DNA of 39,035 bases, taken from NCBI RefSeq assembly GCF_019247635.1, contig NZ_JAFBAR010000025.1, positions 1 through 39,035 of the forward strand. Reading direction: 5' to 3'. Below the pieces are notes generated by a model. It ran no database searches. It was not told where the DNA came from and saw nothing but the letters and a program-made list of their open reading frames with translations. Of the stretch, positions 8,514-15,980 are shown piece by piece (the stretch's first letter is position 1; every line of letters starts with the position of its first letter). This DNA comes from Mycobacterium sp. (GTDB taxonomy: Bacteria > Actinomycetota > Actinomycetes > Mycobacteriales > Mycobacteriaceae). The position numbers and the translations under genes were made by a program.

Positions 8514-9367
8514 CGAACGACGTCAAGCTCGGGTACATCGGCCTGGGCAACATGGGCACCCCGATGGCTAAGAAGATGCTTGAATGGCCTGGCGGCTTAA
8601 CGGTTTACGACATTCGGACCGAAGCCATGACGCCGTTGGCCGAGCGGGGTGCCTTGCTGGCCGACAGCGTCGCCGACGTCGCTAGTGCCGACATCATCAG
8701 CGTCACCGTGCTGAACGACGCTCAGGTGCGTGAGGTCGTGGCCGAGTTGGCGGCACATGCCAAGCCCGGCACCGTCATCGCGATTCACTCGACGATCAGC
8801 GACACCACCGCGGAGGAGCTTGCGCGCGAGCACGAACCGCACGACATCCACGTGGTCGACGCGCCGGTCAGCGGCGGTGGGCGTGCCGCCCGTTTCGGTC
8901 AACTGGCCACCATGGTGGGCGCTGGTGACGAAGTCTTCGCCCGGGTCAAAGAGCCGTTCTCGCACTGGGCGGAGTTGGTGGTTCACGCCGGGCCGCCCGG
9001 CGCGGGCACCCGGATGAAGTTGGCCCGCAATATGCTCACCTTCACCACGTGGGCTGCAGTGGGTGAGGCGTGGAAGCTGGCAGAGGCCGCCGGGCTGAAC
9101 CTGTTAGACCTTGGCGAGGTGGTGCGCCACACCGACAAGCTGACCGGTGCTGCCGGGTCGATCATGTACCGCGAGGACACGAAGGATCTTGAGCCGGGCC
9201 ACTTCCTCTACGACGGGTTCATGCACACTCGGGGCCTCGGGGAGAAGGACCTGAGCCTTGCGCTGGCGCTGGCCGAGGCGGTGTCCGTCGACCTGCCGCT
9301 GGCTAAGCTGGCTCTCGAGCAGCTCGGGCCGGCCCTTGGGGTACCGCACACACAGAAAGAGTCGTGA
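8510..9367 (+). CDS. Beta-hydroxyacid dehydrogenase (3-hydroxyisobutyrate dehydrogenase family)
   Basis: NAD(P)-dependent enzyme of 285 aa. The N-terminal Rossmann motif is GYIGLGNMG (residues 8-16); the substrate-binding signature DAPVSGG covers 118-124; the catalytic lysine is Lys170 in GTRMKLARN, with Asn174. The frame is open further upstream, but the ATG at 8510 overlaps the SDR stop as ATGA and places the Rossmann motif at the usual distance from the N terminus, so the longer form is rejected. M. tuberculosis Rv0770 is recalled as about 295 aa. It probably oxidises a beta-hydroxy acid made by its operon partners. Confidence 0.93.
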   Translation: MTNDVKLGYIGLGNMGTPMAKKMLEWPGGLTVYDIRTEAMTPLAERGALLADSVADVASADIISVTVLNDAQVREVVAELAAHAKPGTVIAIHSTISDTTAEELAREHEPHDIHVVDAPVSGGGRAARFGQLATMVGAGDEVFARVKEPFSHWAELVVHAGPPGAGTRMKLARNMLTFTTWAAVGEAWKLAEAAGLNLLDLGEVVRHTDKLTGAAGSIMYREDTKDLEPGHFLYDGFMHTRGLGEKDLSLALALAEAVSVDLPLAKLALEQLGPALGVPHTQKES

Positions 9368-9801
9368 TGGACGAACTGCGCCGCAAGGGCCTCGAGAAAA
9401 TGAACGAGGTCTACGCGTGGGAGATGCCGGACGTGCCCGGCGAATTTTTCGCGCTGACCGTCGAGCATCTCTTCGGCCGTATCTGGACCCGGCCGGGTCT
9501 GTCGATGCGGGACCGGCGAATGATGCTGCTCGGCGTGCTGACCGCACTCAACCAGGAGGATTTGCTGGAGGTCCAGGTCAACGCCGTTCTGCAGAACCAG
9601 GAGTTGACCCGGGAAGAACTGCGCGAGATGGCGATCTTCCTGACGCACTATGTCGGCTTTCCGCTGGGGTCCAAGCTCGACGGCGTCATCAAACGGGTCG
9701 CGGCCAAGCGCAAGAAGGCCGCCGAAGCGGGCACCGCTGACGACAAGAAAGCCAATGTCAACAGCGCGCTGCAGATGCACACGGGTAAGACCCTCGAATA
9801 G
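9367..9801 (+). CDS. Carboxymuconolactone decarboxylase-like protein without cysteines
   Basis: Small all-helical protein of 144 aa (Rv0771-type). The body (FFALTVEHLFGRIWTRPGL, then MAIFLTHYVGFPLGSKL) has the pattern of the CMD/AhpD fold. AhpD-type members use a CxxC pair for peroxidase activity; this protein contains no cysteine at all, so a decarboxylase or ligand-binding role is more likely than a thiol-peroxidase one. The lysine-rich C-terminal tail (about residues 110-144) is probably disordered. The start is ATG at 9367, sharing one base with the previous stop (TGATG); the in-frame GTG at 9364 is an alternative. Last gene of the aldA unit. Confidence 0.88.
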   Translation: MDELRRKGLEKMNEVYAWEMPDVPGEFFALTVEHLFGRIWTRPGLSMRDRRMMLLGVLTALNQEDLLEVQVNAVLQNQELTREELREMAIFLTHYVGFPLGSKLDGVIKRVAAKRKKAAEAGTADDKKANVNSALQMHTGKTLE

Positions 9802-9926
9802 CGCTTGTTCGCCCGGTAGTGCCGCTGGCTGAGCCAGCCGACAAAGTTTGCCCGGTCGCGGCGGTCCCCCATCTGTGATAGACCTTCTCCACAGCCTGAC
9901 GTATCGATTGGCCTCATGAGAGGAAC

Positions 9927-10358
9927 ATGGCAATGGCTATCATCCGGGGCTTTGTCGCAACAGCTCTGTTCGCTGGTTTTGCTATCGGTGTCGCCAGCCC
10001 AGCTCGCGCTGACCTACCGACCATGAACGGCAGTTACAACGAGACCTCGACATCGCCCTCTGGCCGGGCCGTTGTCACCTCGTGGACCGTCAGTCCTTGC
10101 GGTGACGGTTGCGTCTACGTCAAAGCTGGGGCCGGGGGCGGCCAAGCGCGGTTGATCGATGGTCAGTGGGTACTAGACGGCATGGGCGACTTGAGCTGCG
10201 GGGACGGCAGTTATTTTCAGATGGCCACCAATTCCCACGTGACGTGGGATCCCGATACTCTCGCGGGTACATCCACGATTACCTACATCCTTCCCGTCTG
10301 CGGTCAGCCGGCCGGATATGTGCAAATCAACCAGGTGCAAATCAAACAGGCATCCTGA
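9927..10358 (+). CDS. Small secreted cysteine-containing protein, unknown function
   Basis: 143 aa. Residues 1-28 form a typical Sec signal peptide (positive start, hydrophobic core, ARA before the predicted cut after Ala28). The mature part is a compact, Gly/Thr/Ser-rich, probably beta-rich domain with four cysteines (58, 62, 91, 125) that could form two disulfides. Motifs include TSTSPSGR and WTVSPCGDGC, a pattern I associate with a mycobacterial family of uncharacterised exported proteins; I cannot name it. A GAGAGGA ribosome site precedes the ATG; a second ATG six bases later is possible. I recall no gene at this position in M. tuberculosis. It stands alone between the aldA unit and purD. 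Confidence 0.82.
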   Translation: MAMAIIRGFVATALFAGFAIGVASPARADLPTMNGSYNETSTSPSGRAVVTSWTVSPCGDGCVYVKAGAGGGQARLIDGQWVLDGMGDLSCGDGSYFQMATNSHVTWDPDTLAGTSTITYILPVCGQPAGYVQINQVQIKQAS

Positions 10359-10409
10359 CGCTGGCTATGGGTGGCGGCGTCGCCGCCGATGGCCGGGCGC
10401 TGCCTCGGC

Positions 10410-10415
10410 TACTCT
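10410..10415 (+). promoter_or_regulatory. -10 hexamer of purD (TACTCT)
   Basis: TANNNT hexamer ending eight bases before the GTG start of purD, with no Shine-Dalgarno sequence between. Predicts transcription starting at or next to the GTG. Confidence 0.5.
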
Positions 10416-10423
10416 GACGTGTC

Positions 10424-11692
10424 GTGCGCGTCCTAGTGATCGGCTCCGGTGCCCGTGAACATGCACTGCTGCTGGCGCTCCACGGAGACCCGCAGGTCAG
10501 CGGGCTCGCCGTAGCTCCCGGTAACGCCGGTACTGCCGGGTTGGCCGAGCAGCATGACGTCGACATCACCTCCGGTGCGGACGTCGTCGCACTGGCGCGC
10601 ACGGTCCGGGCCGACATGGTGGTCATCGGCCCCGAGGTGCCGCTGGTGCTCGGCGTCGCCGATGCCGTGCGCGCCGCGGGCATCGTCTGCTTCGGGCCCA
10701 GCAGGGACGCCGCCCGCATCGAGGGCTCGAAGGCGTTCGCCAAAGAGGTCATGGCCGCAGTTGGCGTACGCACCGCGGCCAGCGAGATCGTCGACAACCC
10801 AGCGTATTTGGACGCCGCGCTGGAGCGGTTCGGGCCACCCGCCGGTGATCCGGCGTGGGTGGTCAAGGACGACCGTCTGGCCGCCGGCAAGGGTGTCGTG
10901 GTGACGGCTGATCGCGACGTTGCGCGTGCCCATGCCGCCGGGCTGCTCGAGGCTGGCCACCCCGTGCTGCTGGAGGCCTTTCTCGATGGTCCCGAAGTGT
11001 CGTTGTTCTGCGTCGTCGACGGTGAGACCGTGGTGCCGCTGCTGCCGGCGCAGGATTTCAAGCGGGTGGGCGACGGCGACACCGGGCCCAACACCGGCGG
11101 CATGGGGGCGTACGCGCCGCTGCCGTGGCTGTCCGACGAGATCTACCGGCGGGTGGTCAGCGAGATTGTCGAACCGGTTGCGGCCGAACTGGTCCGGCGC
11201 GAAAGCACGTTCTGCGGCCTGCTGTATATCGGACTTGCCATCACCTCGAGCGGGCCGGCCGTGGTCGAATTCAACTGTCGCTTCGGCGATCCGGAGACCC
11301 AAGCCGTCCTTGCCCTGCTGGAGTCACCGCTTGGACAGCTTCTGTATGCCGCGGCCACCGGCGCGCTGGCCGACTTCGACGAATTGCGTTGGCGGGAAGG
11401 CGTTGCCGTCACGGTGGTGCTGGCGGCCGAAAACTATCCTGGACGCCCCCGGGTCGGAGACGTCATCGTCGGTTCCGAAACCGAGGGTGTGCTGCACGCC
11501 GGAACGACGCGCCGCGACGACGGCGCGATCGTGTCGTCGGGCGGACGGGTGCTGTCGGTGGTGGGCACCGGGCCTGACCTGTCCGCTGCGCGCGCAAACG
11601 CATACGACATTTTGCGTTCAATCCGGTTGCCCGGCAGTCATTTCCGAAGCGATATCGGGCTGTCAGCAGCGGAGGGCAAGATCAGCGTTTAG
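10424..11692 (+). CDS. purD: Phosphoribosylamine-glycine ligase
   Basis: ATP-grasp enzyme of de novo purine synthesis, second step: phosphoribosylamine plus glycine plus ATP gives glycinamide ribonucleotide. 422 aa, normal length. The N-terminal motif [13 protein letters not shown] is diagnostic; the ATP-grasp core shows [43 protein letters not shown], and the metal-binding [14 protein letters not shown]. The GTG start gives the expected N terminus directly and lies eight bases behind a TACTCT hexamer. It is monocistronic here, followed by the convergent ggtA. Confidence 0.97.
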   Translation: MRVLVIGSGAREHALLLALHGDPQVSGLAVAPGNAGTAGLAEQHDVDITSGADVVALARTVRADMVVIGPEVPLVLGVADAVRAAGIVCFGPSRDAARIEGSKAFAKEVMAAVGVRTAASEIVDNPAYLDAALERFGPPAGDPAWVVKDDRLAAGKGVVVTADRDVARAHAAGLLEAGHPVLLEAFLDGPEVSLFCVVDGETVVPLLPAQDFKRVGDGDTGPNTGGMGAYAPLPWLSDEIYRRVVSEIVEPVAAELVRRESTFCGLLYIGLAITSSGPAVVEFNCRFGDPETQAVLALLESPLGQLLYAAATGALADFDELRWREGVAVTVVLAAENYPGRPRVGDVIVGSETEGVLHAGTTRRDDGAIVSSGGRVLSVVGTGPDLSAARANAYDILRSIRLPGSHFRSDIGLSAAEGKISV

Positions 11693-11727
11693 CGGTTGAG
11701 CCCGTTGACGGCCCAATGGCGCTCGTG

Positions 11728-11768
11728 TCGCGGCATTCACTCTGCGCCGAGGGCGCACGTCACTCGAA
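11728..11768 (+). repeat. 41-bp dispersed repeat, copy A
   Basis: Matches 15872-15912 at 36 of 41 positions in the same orientation. Shared core: TTCACTCTGCGC followed by GAGGG. Lies between the purD and ggtA stop codons. Confidence 0.6.
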
Positions 11769-11811
11769 CTTCATCGACGCAGACGCAGAGTCAATCGTCA
11801 GGCAGAGAACC

Positions 11812-13395
11812 CTAGAAAGCCGCGGCCTGCCCGTCGCGTCGTGGATCGCTCGCCGCAAAGTATCCGTCTTCGAGGCGCCAGATCGCCTGGCAGCTACCGA
11901 ACTGGTTGTAGTCGTCGACGGCGACCAAGTCATGCCCGCGCCGCCGAAGCTCATCTAGCGTCGCCTGCGGGAATCCTTTCTCGCAGCTGACCTGCATGCC
12001 CTGCACCCACCGGAACCGCGGGCCATCGCAGGCCGCCTGCGGGTTTTGGCCGTGATCAGCGATGCGCACCAACACCTGCACATGCCCTTGGGGCTGCATC
12101 GCGCCGCCCATCACCCCGAAGCTCATCACGGGAGCACCGTCCCTGGTGACAAAGCCCGGGATGATCGTGTGGTAAGGACGCTTGTTCGGGCCAACCCGGT
12201 TTGGATGTGCCTGAGCCGCAGTGAAACCCGCGCCGCGGTTCTGCAACGAAATTCCGGTGCCCGGCACCACCACCCCGGAGCCGAAACCCAGGTAGTTCGA
12301 TTGGATCATCGACACCATCATTCCGGAGGCATCAGCGGCGGTGAGGTACACGGTGCCGCCCTTCGGGGTGCCGGCGGATGCCGGCCTCGCCCGATTCCGG
12401 TCGATCAGCGCCGCGCGCTGCGCCAGGTACTCCTTGTCCAGGAGGCGTTCGGGGCGCACCGCCATGTGGTCGATGTCGGCGACATAGGCTTGCGCGTCAG
12501 CGAAAGCCAGCTTCACCGCCTCGATCTGCAGGTGCACACTGTCGGCGGAATCGACTGGCAGCGTGGCCATGTCGAAGTGTTCGAGGATGCCTAGCGCTAT
12601 CATCGCGACGATACCCTGCCCGTTGGGCGGTATCTCGTGAACGGTGTACCCGCGGTAGTCGGCGCTGATGGTGCCCACCCAGTCGGCTCGATGGGCGGCT
12701 AGGTCGGCGGCGCGCATCGCGCCGCCGTGGGTCGCCGCATGGGCCTCGAGTCTCACCGCCAGTTCACCCTGGTAGAACGCCTCGCCCTTAGTCTCAGCGA
12801 TTTTCTCGAGCGTATCCGCGTGATCGGGAAACCTAAACAGCTCACCGGGTTTCGGCGCGCGACCGGCAGGCATGAACGCCTCGGCGAACCCGGGCTGCTG
12901 CTGGAACAGCGGCACCTGTGCCGCCCACTGCGCGGCGACCGTCGGTGACACCAGAAACCCGTTGCGGCCGTAGCTAATAGCTGATTCAAAGAGCCTTTCG
13001 AACCTGAGCTTGCCAAACTTTGTGTGCAGCTCGACCCAGGCCGAAACCGCACCGGGCACGGTCACCGAATTCCAGCCGAGTGCGGGAACACCGTTGTCGC
13101 CGAAGAATTCCGGCGTCCAGGCCGCGGGTGAGCGGCCGGAGGCGTTCAGGCCGTGCAGTCGCCGGCCGTCCCAGACAATGGCGTAGGCGTCGGCGCCGAT
13201 GCCGTTGGACACCGGCTCTACCAATGTGAGGGTGATCGCGGTGGCGATGGCCGCGTCGACGGCGCTGCCGCCCTCGGCGAGCATGCGCAGGCCGGCCTGG
13301 GCGGCCAGCGGTTGCGACGTGCACACGGCATTGGCCGCCAGGACGGGCTTGCGTGGCCAGGCGTACGGGAAGGTCCAATCCGACGGCGCGGTCAC
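11812..13395 (-). CDS. ggtA: Gamma-glutamyltranspeptidase
   Basis: Ntn-hydrolase family enzyme of 527 aa that cleaves gamma-glutamyl bonds, as in glutathione-type compounds, after self-processing. The predicted nucleophile is Thr348 in KGGTVYLTAAD, aligning with the TTHYSVVD site of E. coli GGT; autocleavage would leave a large chain of about 347 aa and a small chain of about 180 aa. Substrate-loop glycines appear in GVMGGAMQPQGH. No signal peptide is visible, unlike many GGTs. The frame stays open well upstream, but the GTG at 13395 fits the M. tuberculosis homologue (Rv0773c), and the N-terminal extension would run through a hairpin. A seven-codon leader ORF overlaps this GTG. Confidence 0.93.
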   Translation of the reverse strand: MTAPSDWTFPYAWPRKPVLAANAVCTSQPLAAQAGLRMLAEGGSAVDAAIATAITLTLVEPVSNGIGADAYAIVWDGRRLHGLNASGRSPAAWTPEFFGDNGVPALGWNSVTVPGAVSAWVELHTKFGKLRFERLFESAISYGRNGFLVSPTVAAQWAAQVPLFQQQPGFAEAFMPAGRAPKPGELFRFPDHADTLEKIAETKGEAFYQGELAVRLEAHAATHGGAMRAADLAAHRADWVGTISADYRGYTVHEIPPNGQGIVAMIALGILEHFDMATLPVDSADSVHLQIEAVKLAFADAQAYVADIDHMAVRPERLLDKEYLAQRAALIDRNRARPASAGTPKGGTVYLTAADASGMMVSMIQSNYLGFGSGVVVPGTGISLQNRGAGFTAAQAHPNRVGPNKRPYHTIIPGFVTRDGAPVMSFGVMGGAMQPQGHVQVLVRIADHGQNPQAACDGPRFRWVQGMQVSCEKGFPQATLDELRRRGHDLVAVDDYNQFGSCQAIWRLEDGYFAASDPRRDGQAAAF

Positions 13396-13415
13396 GTCCG
13401 CGAGCGTAGCGCCAT
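13392..13415 (-). CDS. Seven-codon leader ORF coupled to ggtA (MALRSRT)
   Basis: ATG at 13415 with GGAGG (13426-13422) six bases upstream, reading MALRSRT then TGA at 13394-13392. The TGA overlaps the ggtA GTG as GTGA, the same junction used between true operon partners elsewhere in the window. ggtA itself has no ribosome site of its own, so ribosomes could load here and restart. The peptide is far too short to be judged by conservation, and the ORF lies inside a palindrome. Confidence 0.4.
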   Translation of the reverse strand: MALRSRT

Positions 13416-13458
13416 GGCGATCCTCCGCTGCGTTTTTCGCAGTGGCGTGACGCTCGCG
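13399..13458. repeat. Three-tier nested hairpin upstream of ggtA
   Basis: Outer arms CGCGAGCGT (13399-13407) and ACGCTCGCG (13450-13458), middle arms CGCCA (13410-13414) and TGGCG (13443-13447), inner arms CTGCG (13428-13432) and CGCAG (13438-13442) closing on TTTTT. All three tiers are perfect. It lies between the esterase stop and the ggtA start on the same strand, so it may terminate or process the esterase mRNA, or mask the ggtA leader ORF. Confidence 0.7.
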
Positions 13459-13496
13459 AACGGGCGGTAACACCAACGCGTCACAGCCCCGAAGGA

Positions 13497-14396
13497 CTAG
13501 CCCGCCAGCAGCGGCGCAATCCAGGTCAGCTCCGCCGGCAGTTGCGAGTCCCAAAACGCCGCGTTGTGTCCCCCCGGTGAAAAGCCGCCCGCGGGCGGGT
13601 TGGGCAGTTGAGTCACGAACTGTTTCGTCGCGGCATAGAACGGATCGTCGTTGCCACAATCCACCCGGATCGGAATGGACCCCAGCGCTGGCATCCCGAA
13701 CACGGAGTTCGCCGCAAAGTCGTCGGCCCCATCGAAGGCGCCGGGCGCGGCCTCCCCGGCGGACATCCAAAGCGCCGGGCTCACCGCGCAGATCGCCGCC
13801 GTCCGCCCAGCTCCCAACCGACCGCCGAGCAGCAAGGCGCCGTAGCCGCCCATCGACCAACCCAGGAACGCCACCCGGGAGGTGTCCAGATGCTGGGTGT
13901 CCAGCATCGGGATCAGTTCGTTGAGCACCATGGCCCCGGAGTCTTCGCCCGAAGCCCGCTTGTGCCAGTAGCTCCCGCCGCCGTCGACGGCGACCACCGC
14001 AAATGGCGGCAAGCCGGCGTCGACGGCCTGGGCCAGCCCCTGCTCGACACCGCCGGCCATCACGGTCGCCGCGTCGCTGCCCTTACCGTGCAGCGCGATC
14101 ACCGGCCGCAGCTGCTTGGTCTGACCCGGCGGGCGTGCGATCGCCCAGTTGGTCGATATCCCGCCGCGTGCGGCCGACACGAACGAGCCCGTAACCATCG
14201 TGGGAGCGGCCTCGGCGGGCGGGGCAGGATCGACTGGCCGTGTCGGCGCCAACGGGACGTTGGTACCACTCGGCGGTGCCGGCATCGCCTGCGATGTTCG
14301 AGGATGAAACACGATGTCAAGGGCATAAGCCCCGGCTGCTCCGGCAGCCGCGCTGAGGCCGAGGCCGAGCACCGCGCGTCGGCTCAAGTCGGGCAT
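13497..14396 (-). CDS. Tat-exported alpha/beta-hydrolase esterase (Rv0774c-type)
   Basis: 299 aa. The N terminus MPDLSRRAVLGLGLSAAAG is a twin-arginine signal (Arg6-Arg7), followed by a proline-rich linker (about residues 32-65) and an esterase-D/feruloyl-esterase-like domain. Nucleophile Ser181 in GWSMGG, likely acid Asp250 or Asp251 in DCGNDD, and His277 in GGHNAAFW give a complete catalytic triad. It is predicted to hydrolyse ester bonds at or outside the cell surface. Start chosen at 14396 because it matches the homologue and puts the Tat motif at the N terminus; in-frame ATGs at 14405, 14408 and 14435 are alternatives. It is divergent from a TetR gene 72 bp away. Confidence 0.9.
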   Translation of the reverse strand: MPDLSRRAVLGLGLSAAAGAAGAYALDIVFHPRTSQAMPAPPSGTNVPLAPTRPVDPAPPAEAAPTMVTGSFVSAARGGISTNWAIARPPGQTKQLRPVIALHGKGSDAATVMAGGVEQGLAQAVDAGLPPFAVVAVDGGGSYWHKRASGEDSGAMVLNELIPMLDTQHLDTSRVAFLGWSMGGYGALLLGGRLGAGRTAAICAVSPALWMSAGEAAPGAFDGADDFAANSVFGMPALGSIPIRVDCGNDDPFYAATKQFVTQLPNPPAGGFSPGGHNAAFWDSQLPAELTWIAPLLAG

Positions 14397-14468
14397 GCCG
14401 GACATCATGCCATGGACGTTTGGCGAAAATGGCAATGCAGTACCACTTTGACTGGCACCATGCTAGGC

Positions 14469-15161
14469 GTGACGGCAGCAGTTACTCCAAAAGGGGAACG
14501 ACGACGGTACGCACTAGTGAGCGCGGCCGCCGAGCTGCTTGGCGAGGGCGGGTTCGAAGCGGTGCGACACCGGGCGGTCGCCCGGCGGGCCGGGTTGCCG
14601 TTGGCATCCACCACCTATTACTTCTCGTCCCTCGACGATTTGATCGTCCGCGCGGTCGAACACATCGGGATGATCGAGGTGGCGCACCTGCGGTCCCGCG
14701 TCAACGCCCTGTCCCGTCGGCGGCGGGGACCGGAGACCACCGCCGAAGTGCTGGTCGACCTGCTGGTGGGAGACATAGCGGGTCCGGGTCTCGCCGAGCA
14801 GCTGATTTCGCGCTACGAGCGCCACATCGCCTGCACCCGCTTGCCGGCGTTGGCCGACGGCATGCGCCGCAGCCTGCGGCAGCGCGCGGAAGCGGTGGCC
14901 GAGGCCATCGAGCGATCGGGCCGCTCCGTGCAGATCGAACTGGTGTGCACGCTGATCTGCGCTGTCGACGGCGCGGTGGTTTCCGCACTGGTCGAGGGGC
15001 GGGACCCGCGGGCGGCCGCGCTAACGACAGTGATTGACCTGATCGACGTGCTCGCGCCGTTCGAGCAGGACCTGACCCGTCAGCGGGTACTGCGCGGCGT
15101 TGTCACCAAGCCCGTCGGCAACGACGGCGTGACGATGTATCCGGTGGCCGAGTCCCCGTAG
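14469..15161 (+). CDS. TetR-family regulator (Rv0775-type)
   Basis: 230 aa from the GTG at 14469 (MTAAVTPKGERRR); an in-frame ATG at 14460 would add three residues. The helix-turn-helix region is about residues 28-58 (VRHRAVARRAGLPLASTTYYFSSLDDL), followed by a helical effector domain. The C terminus runs some 25 residues beyond what I recall for Rv0775 and overlaps the convergent DUF429 gene by 82 bp. Divergent from the exported esterase with a 72-bp gap, it is the obvious candidate regulator of that gene, but I saw no convincing palindrome between them. Confidence 0.88.
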   Translation: MTAAVTPKGERRRYALVSAAAELLGEGGFEAVRHRAVARRAGLPLASTTYYFSSLDDLIVRAVEHIGMIEVAHLRSRVNALSRRRRGPETTAEVLVDLLVGDIAGPGLAEQLISRYERHIACTRLPALADGMRRSLRQRAEAVAEAIERSGRSVQIELVCTLICAVDGAVVSALVEGRDPRAAALTTVIDLIDVLAPFEQDLTRQRVLRGVVTKPVGNDGVTMYPVAESP

Positions 15162-15838
15162 ATGGTGATGTCGGCCGGGCGACGCTCGGCGTACAGGCAC
15201 ACATAGGCGCACATGACGGCGTCGATCGGATCCTCGGCGCGGCGCAGCTCGCTTTTGCGTTGCGCGGCCACCACTTCGCGGCGCAACTCGAGCCAGGCCG
15301 GACCGGCCACGCGCAGGGGCACCGCGGCGTCCCTGAGCCGTTCGAGGCCGTACATCAACACCAGCAGTTCCGACTTGAGCTGGGCGAGATCACGACCCGG
15401 CTTAGCCTTGTATTTCAGCGTGCGCGACAGCCGAAGCAGCACCACCGTCGCCGCATGGGGATAGACCTCGATGGCCCGTCGCGTGGCCGCGCCGAAGGGG
15501 TCCAGGTTCAGCCCTAGCGCGCCGGCCAACCTGCCCGCGCGGGGATCGTCGGCGAACTCGGGTTTGCCGGTGTTGGCCGGGTGTGTACCCGCTTCGAACC
15601 TGCGGAAGTCACGGTTGAGCGCGGTCTCGGCCGGACGCTGGCCGGTGGGGTTGGTTACCACCAGCGGCGCGTCGAACCCGACCAGGCAATCGCCCTCTGT
15701 GTACGGGGTTAGCGCCGCGAGTACGTCGGCGTCGTCACGGGCGACCTGGACGTGGATCAGGCGGCCGTCCCGGTCGACGACCGCAACACCCGTCGGATTG
15801 CGCAGGCCCCAGGCGAGGTCCACGCCGACGAAGTACAT
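15080..15838 (-). CDS. DUF429 family protein (Rv0776c-type)
   Basis: 252 aa. The N-terminal motif MYFVGVDLAWGLRNPTGVAVV and C-terminal EDPIDAVMCAYVCLYAE are the hallmarks of DUF429, predicted to have an RNase H-like fold with acidic residues at an active site; no biochemical role is established. I chose ATG 15838 over GTG 15844 because TACCCT (15851-15846) then lies exactly seven bases before the start, matching the leaderless pattern of its neighbours. The last 82 bases overlap the end of the convergent TetR gene. Confidence 0.85.
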   Translation of the reverse strand: MYFVGVDLAWGLRNPTGVAVVDRDGRLIHVQVARDDADVLAALTPYTEGDCLVGFDAPLVVTNPTGQRPAETALNRDFRRFEAGTHPANTGKPEFADDPRAGRLAGALGLNLDPFGAATRRAIEVYPHAATVVLLRLSRTLKYKAKPGRDLAQLKSELLVLMYGLERLRDAAVPLRVAGPAWLELRREVVAAQRKSELRRAEDPIDAVMCAYVCLYAERRPADITIYGDSATGYIVTPSLPTGLVTTPRSTR

Positions 15839-15845
15839 CGGCACA

Positions 15846-15851
15846 AGGGTA
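15846..15851 (-). promoter_or_regulatory. -10 hexamer of the DUF429 gene (TACCCT)
   Basis: Minus-strand TANNNT, seven bases before ATG 15838. It is what decides the start codon for this gene. Confidence 0.45.
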
Positions 15852-15871
15852 TAGCGGTTGGGGCGCGATTC

Positions 15872-15912
15872 TCGCGGCGTTCACTCTGCGCTGAGGGTGC
15901 AGGTCACTCGGA
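15872..15912 (+). repeat. 41-bp dispersed repeat, copy B
   Basis: Second copy of the element at 11728-11768 (five mismatches in 41, same orientation). Lies between the divergent DUF429 gene and purB. The two copies bracket the ggtA to DUF429 block. Confidence 0.6.
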
Positions 15913-15966
15913 AAAGTTCGCCACCAGTGCAGTATCAAATCGGCGGGCAGTGCTGGGCCGCAGCCG

Positions 15967-15972
15967 TAAGCT
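15967..15972 (+). promoter_or_regulatory. -10 hexamer of purB (TAAGCT)
   Basis: TANNNT hexamer eight bases before the GTG start of purB, the same spacing as at purD, with no Shine-Dalgarno between. Confidence 0.5.
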
Positions 15973-15980
15973 GTGTGTTC

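Noticed and set aside
10375..10389. GC palindrome GGCGGCG-T-CGCCGCC before purD
   Set aside because: Such runs are common by chance in this base composition and the loop is too tight for a confident terminator.
13396..13860. N-terminal extension of ggtA
   Set aside because: It would run through the nested hairpin and into the esterase gene region; the GTG at 13395 matches the homologue's N terminus.
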